Origin: Bacteroidales bacterium
Lineage (GTDB): Bacteria > Bacteroidota > Bacteroidia > Bacteroidales > UBA7960
Direction: 5' to 3'
Assembly: GCA_003553005.1 (NCBI GenBank)
Contig: PUPG01000203.1
Span: 1 to 10,604 of the forward strand
DNA length: 10,604 nucleotides
The position numbers and the translations under genes were made by a program. Positions 6,788-10,604 of the stretch are shown piece by piece; within the stretch, counting starts at the first letter, position 1; each line of letters starts with the position of its first letter. Below the pieces are notes generated by a model that ran no database searches, was not told where the DNA came from, and was given only the letters and a program-made list of their open reading frames with translations.

Positions 6788-6881
6788 CCTGACGCCTGGA
6801 CCCGGTCTGCAACCTGAAGCCCGGATAGCCAAAAAGTGCAAAGACACTGCAGATGGCTTTCCTGGTAAAACAGAAAATCCA

Positions 6882-6889
6882 TACCTTTG
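6882..6889 (+). promoter_or_regulatory. Bacteroidota -7 promoter element for the amidohydrolase-racemase pair
   Basis: TACCTTTG fully matches TAnnTTTG and is identical to the element in front of bamD. It ends 13 bases before the ATG at 6903, so the mRNA leader would be under ten bases, nearly leaderless. No clear TTTG -33 box is seen at the expected distance. A separate promoter here would make the two downstream genes independent of the exported protein gene. Confidence 0.5.
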
Positions 6890-6902
6890 AAAAAAATTCT
6901 TT

Positions 6903-8063
6903 ATGACGGATATCCTGACGAAGGAATTACTCGATCAAACTGCGGAATTAAGAAGGGAACTCCATCGCCACCCGGAGCTTTCCGGAAAGGAAAAGCAGAC
7001 TGCCGGGCGCATCCGGGCATGGTTGGAGAAACAGCAACCCGACCAAATCATTGAAGGTCTCGGGGGACATGGACTTGCCGCCATCTTTGATTCCGGGAAG
7101 CCTGGTCCCACCCTGCTTTTGCGGGCTGACCTCGATGCCCTGCCCATCGACGAGATCAATACCTTTGCTTACAAGAGCGAAAACCCTGGCGTGTCCCACA
7201 AATGTGGCCACGACGGGCACATGGCCATCCTTAGTGGTTTTGCCATGCTCCTGAAGAACCACAGACCGCAGCAAGGACGACTGGTGTTGTTGTATCAGCC
7301 GGAAGAGGAAAATGGACAAGGCGCGGCCAAGGTCATCGAAGACCAAAAGTTTGACCAAATCAGACCCGATTACGCCTTTGCCTTGCACAACCTGCCAGGC
7401 TTCCGCAAAAAAGCCGTCATCATGCGCAAAGGTCCTTTTGCATCGGCTTCCAAAGGCATGATCATTGAGCTGAAAGGCAAGTCGTCGCATGCTGCCCACC
7501 CGGAGCAGGGCCATAGCCCCGTACACATGATGACAGACCTGATCAGTGGACTAATGGACATCCCAAAAGAGAAAAGCCACTTCCGGGATTTTGTGTTGCT
7601 AACCATCATCCATGCCAGGCTGGGCGAGGTGGCTTTCGGAACCAACCCGGGCAAGGGTGTCGTGATGGCTACGCTGAGGACCTATCGCGATGACGACATG
7701 GATGTCCTGAATAAACAAGCCTGCGATTTGGCACAGGAATTGTCGAAAAGACACGATATTGAGATAGACATCCGCTACACGGAAGAATTCCCGGCCACGG
7801 ACAACCATCCAGAGGCCAGTGATGTGGTTTTTGAGGCCATGCAACGGGCAGGTGTGGAAACGGAGGAGATTGAATCACCTTTTCGCTGGTCGGAAGACTT
7901 TGGCCATTTTACCGGTGCCCATAAAGGCGCACTGTTTGGCATTGGTTCAGGCACGGACCATCCGAGCCTGCATAACCACGACTATGATTTTCCGGATGAG
8001 ATTTTGGAACCCGGCATCAGGATGTTTTATCATATTGCAGATCAACTAGTAAAGCTCAGCTAG
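6903..8063 (+). CDS. M20D-family metallo-amidohydrolase (N-acyl-amino-acid hydrolase type)
   Basis: Cytoplasmic binuclear metal hydrolase of 386 residues, the family's usual length (about 380-400), that removes an acyl group (or similar amide) from an amino acid or peptide derivative. Motifs in order: AELRRELHRHPELSG (14-28), LLLRADLDALP (71-81), KCGHDGHMA with metal ligands Cys101 and His103 (100-108), YQPEEENGQGA with the catalytic/ligand Glu pair at 135-136, ALHN with His162, the lid/dimerisation domain from about 180 to 290, RWSEDFGHF (328-336) and LHNHDYDFPDE with His357. All catalytic positions are intact. There is no signal peptide. The exact substrate (N-acetyl amino acid, N-acetyl-diaminopimelate, hippurate or auxin conjugate in relatives) cannot be read from sequence. 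The stop is one base before the racemase start, which implies translational coupling and suggests that the released amino acid, or its enantiomer, is the racemase substrate. The ATG at 6903 fits the family N-terminus. Confidence 0.9.
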   Translation: MTDILTKELLDQTAELRRELHRHPELSGKEKQTAGRIRAWLEKQQPDQIIEGLGGHGLAAIFDSGKPGPTLLLRADLDALPIDEINTFAYKSENPGVSHKCGHDGHMAILSGFAMLLKNHRPQQGRLVLLYQPEEENGQGAAKVIEDQKFDQIRPDYAFALHNLPGFRKKAVIMRKGPFASASKGMIIELKGKSSHAAHPEQGHSPVHMMTDLISGLMDIPKEKSHFRDFVLLTIIHARLGEVAFGTNPGKGVVMATLRTYRDDDMDVLNKQACDLAQELSKRHDIEIDIRYTEEFPATDNHPEASDVVFEAMQRAGVETEEIESPFRWSEDFGHFTGAHKGALFGIGSGTDHPSLHNHDYDFPDEILEPGIRMFYHIADQLVKLS

Positions 8064-8064
8064 C

Positions 8065-9216
8065 ATGTTTAACACCTCGTATATTGAAATCAGCCGGAAG
8101 GCATACATCAACAACATCAAATACCTGAAGAAGATCATTGGCAAGGAGGTGATCTTTTCTTCAGTGATCAAGGGCAATGCCTATGGCCATGGTGTGGAGA
8201 ACGTGGTCCCACTCGCTGAGGAAGCCGGAATACAACATTTTTCCGTTTTTTCTGCCAAAGAAGCCAATGATGTACTGAAGGTGATGTCTCCCGGCCACCA
8301 GATCATGATCATGGGGCTCCTGGACGATGCAGAGATTGAGTGGGCCATCACCAACGACATTGAATTCTTCGTGTTTGACATGGGCCGTTTTGAGAAAACC
8401 GTCGAAATGGCCAAAATGCTTAGAAAAAAGGCAGTCATCCACCTGGAGGTGGAAACAGGCTTTAACCGGACCGGATTTGAGTACGATCAGATTGCCGAGT
8501 TGACCGAATTCATGAAGCGGGAGCGGGAACATTTCGTTTTCCAGGGACTCTGCACGCATTATGCTGGTGCAGAAAGTCTTGCCAATTATTTGCGCATCAA
8601 GAATCAGATCACGTTGTTTCGCAAATTCAGCCGGTATTTTGCCCGCCACGAACTCGTTCCGAACCTGCGGCATACCGCATGCTCAGCAGCAGCCCTCACC
8701 TATCCCAACACCATCATGGACATGGTCCGTTTTGGCATCTCGCAATACGGCTTCTGGCCCAGTCCGGAAACGCACATGTTCCGTTTCCGCAAAGATACCA
8801 AGGACACCAATCCATTGCGCAGGATGCTCTCCTGGAAATCCAAGGTGATGGTGGTCAAAACAGTGGAAGCAGGCAGCTTCGTGGGTTATGGCAGCTCATT
8901 TTTGGCCAATAAGAAGATGAAGATCGCCATCATTCCGGTAGGATACGCCAACGGGTTCAGCAGGGCGCTGAGCAATACCGGGCGCGTGCTGATCAGGGGG
9001 CGGCGTGTGCCGGTGATCGGCACGGTGACGATGAACACCATGACGGTGAATGTGACGGACATCCCCAATGTGGAACGTGGCGATGAGGTGGTCATCATCG
9101 GGAAACAGAAGCGGCTGAGCATCAGCATTTCTTCGTTCTGTGAGATGAGTGATCAGCTGAATTACCAGCTGCTCACCCGACTGCCTGTGGACATTCCCCG
9201 TTTCATTGTCCAGTGA
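8065..9216 (+). CDS. Stand-alone alanine-racemase-family PLP enzyme, divergent at canonical positions
   Basis: Fold-type III PLP enzyme of 383 residues, an alanine or other amino-acid racemase. The PLP lysine is Lys36 in SSVIKGNAYGHG; the TIM-barrel half continues with VETGFNRTGFEY (Arg135), CTHYAGAES (His165), RHTACSAAAL and MVRFGISQYGF (Arg222). The C-terminal beta domain carries the second catalytic base Tyr275 in FVGYGSS, then PVGYANGFSR, GTVTMNTMTVNVTD and NYQLLTRLPVDIPR. Lysine, tyrosine and both arginines are present, but three usually conserved positions differ: Cys206 where canonical enzymes have Asn (HTxNSA), Asn296 in GYANG instead of GYADG, and Asn324 in the M-D pair near the substrate pocket. 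Many Bacteroidota make their cell-wall alanine racemase as a fusion to MurF, so this free-standing paralogue may serve a catabolic or non-alanine role; that is inference. It starts one base after the amidohydrolase stop. It is not a D-threonine aldolase, judging from the retained alanine-racemase C-terminal motifs. Confidence 0.87.
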   Translation: MFNTSYIEISRKAYINNIKYLKKIIGKEVIFSSVIKGNAYGHGVENVVPLAEEAGIQHFSVFSAKEANDVLKVMSPGHQIMIMGLLDDAEIEWAITNDIEFFVFDMGRFEKTVEMAKMLRKKAVIHLEVETGFNRTGFEYDQIAELTEFMKREREHFVFQGLCTHYAGAESLANYLRIKNQITLFRKFSRYFARHELVPNLRHTACSAAALTYPNTIMDMVRFGISQYGFWPSPETHMFRFRKDTKDTNPLRRMLSWKSKVMVVKTVEAGSFVGYGSSFLANKKMKIAIIPVGYANGFSRALSNTGRVLIRGRRVPVIGTVTMNTMTVNVTDIPNVERGDEVVIIGKQKRLSISISSFCEMSDQLNYQLLTRLPVDIPRFIVQ

Positions 9217-9236
9217 ACCAGGCCTCCAGTGACGGA

Positions 9237-9261
9237 GTTGGCGCTGTAAGCCAACCCTTTT
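9237..9261 (+). terminator. Weak intrinsic terminator after the racemase gene
   Basis: GTTGGC (9237-9242) pairs perfectly with GCCAAC (9250-9255) around a 7-base loop, followed by CC and four T. The stem is short and the T-run is modest, so termination would be partial. It lies 20 bases after the racemase stop and before the octamer array, a sensible place to end the amidohydrolase-racemase transcript. Confidence 0.4.
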
Positions 9262-9264
9262 GCT

Positions 9265-9296
9265 ACCCAGATATTCAGACATTTCGACATATTGAC
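9265..9296 (+). repeat. Second tandem octanucleotide array (4 units, consensus wwTTYGAC)
   Basis: GAC occurs at 9278, 9286 and 9294 with a diverged GAT at 9270, again exactly 8 bases apart. The last two units are ATTTCGAC and ATATTGAC, and the array runs into TTGACAAA just as in the array at 5893-5932. From the final TTGACA to the ATG at 9310 is 12 bases, the same as for the first array. The shared period, sequence, orientation and distance to the start codon make this a related element, not chance low complexity. Confidence 0.78.
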
Positions 9297-9309
9297 AAAC
9301 TGCCTACCC

Positions 9310-10344
9310 ATGAACAAAGCATTAAAGAGTTTTGCAAGCGACAATAACGCACCGGTGCATAAAGCCGTCATTCGTGCCATGATGGAAGTGAACCAGGGCG
9401 ATGCCATAGGATACGGCGATGACCTGCATACCCTGCAAGCGGAGCAAACCATCAAAGAGTTGTTTGGCAAGGATGTGCGGGTCTATTTCATGCTGACCGG
9501 CACGGGTGCCAATGTGGCCGCCCTGTCGCATATCACCAGGCCCTACCATGCCATATTGTGCAGCGATAAGGCACACCTGGAGAATGACGAATGTGGTGCG
9601 CCGGAAAAGTATACCGGCTGTAAGGTGCATTGCATTGCATCTGATGATGGCAAGATTGATCCGGATCAGCTGACCCCTTATTTAAAGTCCGTTGGTTTTC
9701 CGCACCATGCCCAGCCCAAGGTGATCTCCATCACACAGTCCACCGAAATGGGTACGGTATACCGGCCGGAAGAAGTCCGCGCCATTGCCCATTTTGCCCA
9801 CGAGCACGACCTGTATGTGCACATGGATGGCGCCAGGATTGCCAATGCCGCAGCCAGCCTGGATGCTTCGCTGGTGGAAATGACGCGATTTTCGGGGGTG
9901 GATGTGTTGTCGTTTGGGGCGACCAAAAACGGGGCCATGACGGCCGAAGCGGTGATATTCTTCAACAGGGAGCTGGCCAGGGATTTTGAATATACGCGCA
10001 AGCAGTCCATGCAACTCATGTCGAAGATGCGCTATGTCAGTGCCCAGTTTCATGCCATGCACAGCGGCAACCTGTGGCTCGAAAATGCCCGGCATGCCAA
10101 TGCAATGGCCAGGTTGCTCGCCGACAAGGTCAGGGATATTCCGGGTATCAGGATCACCCAAAAGGTAGAGACCAATGCTGTTTTTGCTGTTTTGCCACCC
10201 GAAGCGATTGAAAAGTTGCAACGGCGATACTTCTTTTACACCTGGGATGCGGCAAACAATGAGGTCCGCTGGATGACGGCCTACAACACCACGGAAAAAG
10301 ACATCGAACAGTTTGTATCTGCCATCAGGGAATCCCTGGAGTAG
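9310..10344 (+). CDS. ltaE: Low-specificity L-threonine aldolase
   Basis: Cytoplasmic PLP enzyme (fold type I, beta-eliminating lyase/threonine aldolase family) that cleaves L-threonine and L-allo-threonine, and often other beta-hydroxy amino acids, to glycine and an aldehyde. The 344-residue protein shows FASDNNAPVHKAVIRAM near the start, GYGDDLHTLQAEQTIKELFG (34-53), TGTGANVAAL (63-72), HLENDECGA with the PLP-stacking His89, DGKIDP, the PLP-contacting Asp173 and Arg176 in HMDGARIANA, and the Schiff-base Lys206 in VLSFGATKNGAMTAEAVIFF. The lysine motif matches the Pseudomonas-type low-specificity subgroup. The ATG at 9310 is chosen over an in-frame TTG at 9292, which lies inside the octamer array. 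The gene follows the racemase by 93 bases with a weak terminator between, so it may be independently expressed, yet function fits an amino-acid-processing cluster. It converges on the next gene with only 7 bases between the stops. The specific symbol rests on family resemblance. Confidence 0.9.
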   Translation: MNKALKSFASDNNAPVHKAVIRAMMEVNQGDAIGYGDDLHTLQAEQTIKELFGKDVRVYFMLTGTGANVAALSHITRPYHAILCSDKAHLENDECGAPEKYTGCKVHCIASDDGKIDPDQLTPYLKSVGFPHHAQPKVISITQSTEMGTVYRPEEVRAIAHFAHEHDLYVHMDGARIANAAASLDASLVEMTRFSGVDVLSFGATKNGAMTAEAVIFFNRELARDFEYTRKQSMQLMSKMRYVSAQFHAMHSGNLWLENARHANAMARLLADKVRDIPGIRITQKVETNAVFAVLPPEAIEKLQRRYFFYTWDAANNEVRWMTAYNTTEKDIEQFVSAIRESLE

Positions 10345-10351
10345 CGGGCTT

Positions 10352-10604
10352 TTATCCGTTCATATAGACAAAGAGCAGGGTGAGCGGAATGGCAATTCCG
10401 GCACCGGTCAGCCAGGCGCCTCTGCCTTTGATGCCATTTTTGCCTTTTAAAATGAAAAGGCCGGTAAAAGCCAATACGATCAACCCACCCGCAAACAGGT
10501 CTGCAAACCAAGTCCATAAACGCCTTGGGGTATTGTAGTGAAGGAAGTTCACCTGCCGGAAAACAGGTCGTGGCCGGACGGTTTCCAGTTCACCGGCCCC
10601 GGTA
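10352..10604 (-). CDS. PepSY-associated transmembrane protein (C-terminal fragment, runs off right edge)
   Basis: Partial inner-membrane protein. Reading the minus strand from the window edge gives 83 codons plus the stop: ETVRPRPVFRQVNFLHYNTP, then RRLWTWFADLFAGGLIVLAFTGLF (a transmembrane helix), ILKGKNGIKGRG, a second helix AWLTGAGIAIPLTLLFVYM, and a short NG end. The L-H-x-N-x-P-R-R-L-W-T-W-x-x-D-x-x-x-x-x-L-I pattern followed by GLFILKGKxGIKGRG is what PepSY-associated TM proteins of Bacteroidota look like at their C-terminus. A GTG at 10552 is an in-frame possible start, but the frame remains open to the edge and the family is longer, so the gene very probably continues beyond the window. 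PepSY membrane proteins are linked to ferric reductase and siderophore or extracytoplasmic redox functions; the specific role is unknown. It converges with the threonine aldolase gene. Confidence 0.75.
   Translation of the reverse strand, partial: TGAGELETVRPRPVFRQVNFLHYNTPRRLWTWFADLFAGGLIVLAFTGLFILKGKNGIKGRGAWLTGAGIAIPLTLLFVYMNG

Noticed and set aside
6096..6812. A 238-codon minus-strand ORF
   Set aside because: Antisense to the exported DUF2271-like gene and extending into the gap; the sense strand has a signal peptide and family motifs while the antisense product has neither.
8065..9216. D-threonine aldolase as an alternative identity of the racemase-family gene
   Set aside because: The C-terminal domain keeps alanine-racemase motifs with the catalytic Tyr in VGYGSS and YQLLTRLP near the end; metal-binding residues expected of D-threonine aldolases are not apparent.
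10326..10338. CAGGGAATCCCTG palindrome at the end of the threonine aldolase gene as a bidirectional terminator
   Set aside because: It lies inside coding sequence, has essentially no loop and is not followed by a T-run on either strand.

Overview
The window reads as chromosomal DNA from a member of the Bacteroidota with moderately high GC by eye. The grounds are: the omega subunit is of the divergent Bacteroidota type; the gene order bamD - rpoZ - coaBC is typical of that phylum; the TonB-dependent receptor starts with a carboxypeptidase-regulatory-like domain; start codons lack Shine-Dalgarno sequences; and several genes are preceded by the phylum's -7 promoter element TAnnTTTG. I see no rRNA, tRNA, CRISPR array, insertion sequence or prophage gene.

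Layout. Positions 1-2450 (minus strand) hold a housekeeping operon: bamD (outer-membrane assembly lipoprotein), a 110-residue RNA polymerase omega subunit, and coaBC (coenzyme A synthesis), which runs off the left edge just short of its end. Next, also on the minus strand, is a four-helix membrane protein with a LiaF-like C-terminal beta domain (2556-3263). A divergent promoter region (3264-3440) separates it from a plus-strand block. That block contains a TonB-dependent outer-membrane receptor (3441-5816), an exported DUF2271-like protein carrying a DALTGAT motif (5946-6743), an M20D amidohydrolase (6903-8063), a stand-alone alanine-racemase-family protein one base downstream (8065-9216), and a low-specificity L-threonine aldolase (9310-10344). 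The right edge holds the C-terminal part of a PepSY-associated membrane protein on the minus strand, convergent with the aldolase.

How the genes work together. The left operon joins unrelated core functions. On the right, the hydrolase and racemase are almost certainly co-translated. With the PLP-dependent aldolase they suggest a small amino-acid processing cluster (deacylation, racemisation, beta-hydroxy-amino-acid cleavage); this pathway is inferred, not shown. The exported DUF2271-like protein and the PepSY membrane protein belong to families that recur around extracytoplasmic redox and flavinylation systems, but they are not adjacent here.

The least expected signal is non-coding. Two arrays of tandem 8-base units (consensus wwTTYGAC, GAC recurring exactly every 8 bases) lie directly in front of two unrelated genes, and each ends exactly 12 bases before the ATG. 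They explain the apparent N-terminal extensions of those ORFs and look like a dispersed leader element. Nothing else in the window looks like an undescribed multi-gene system.
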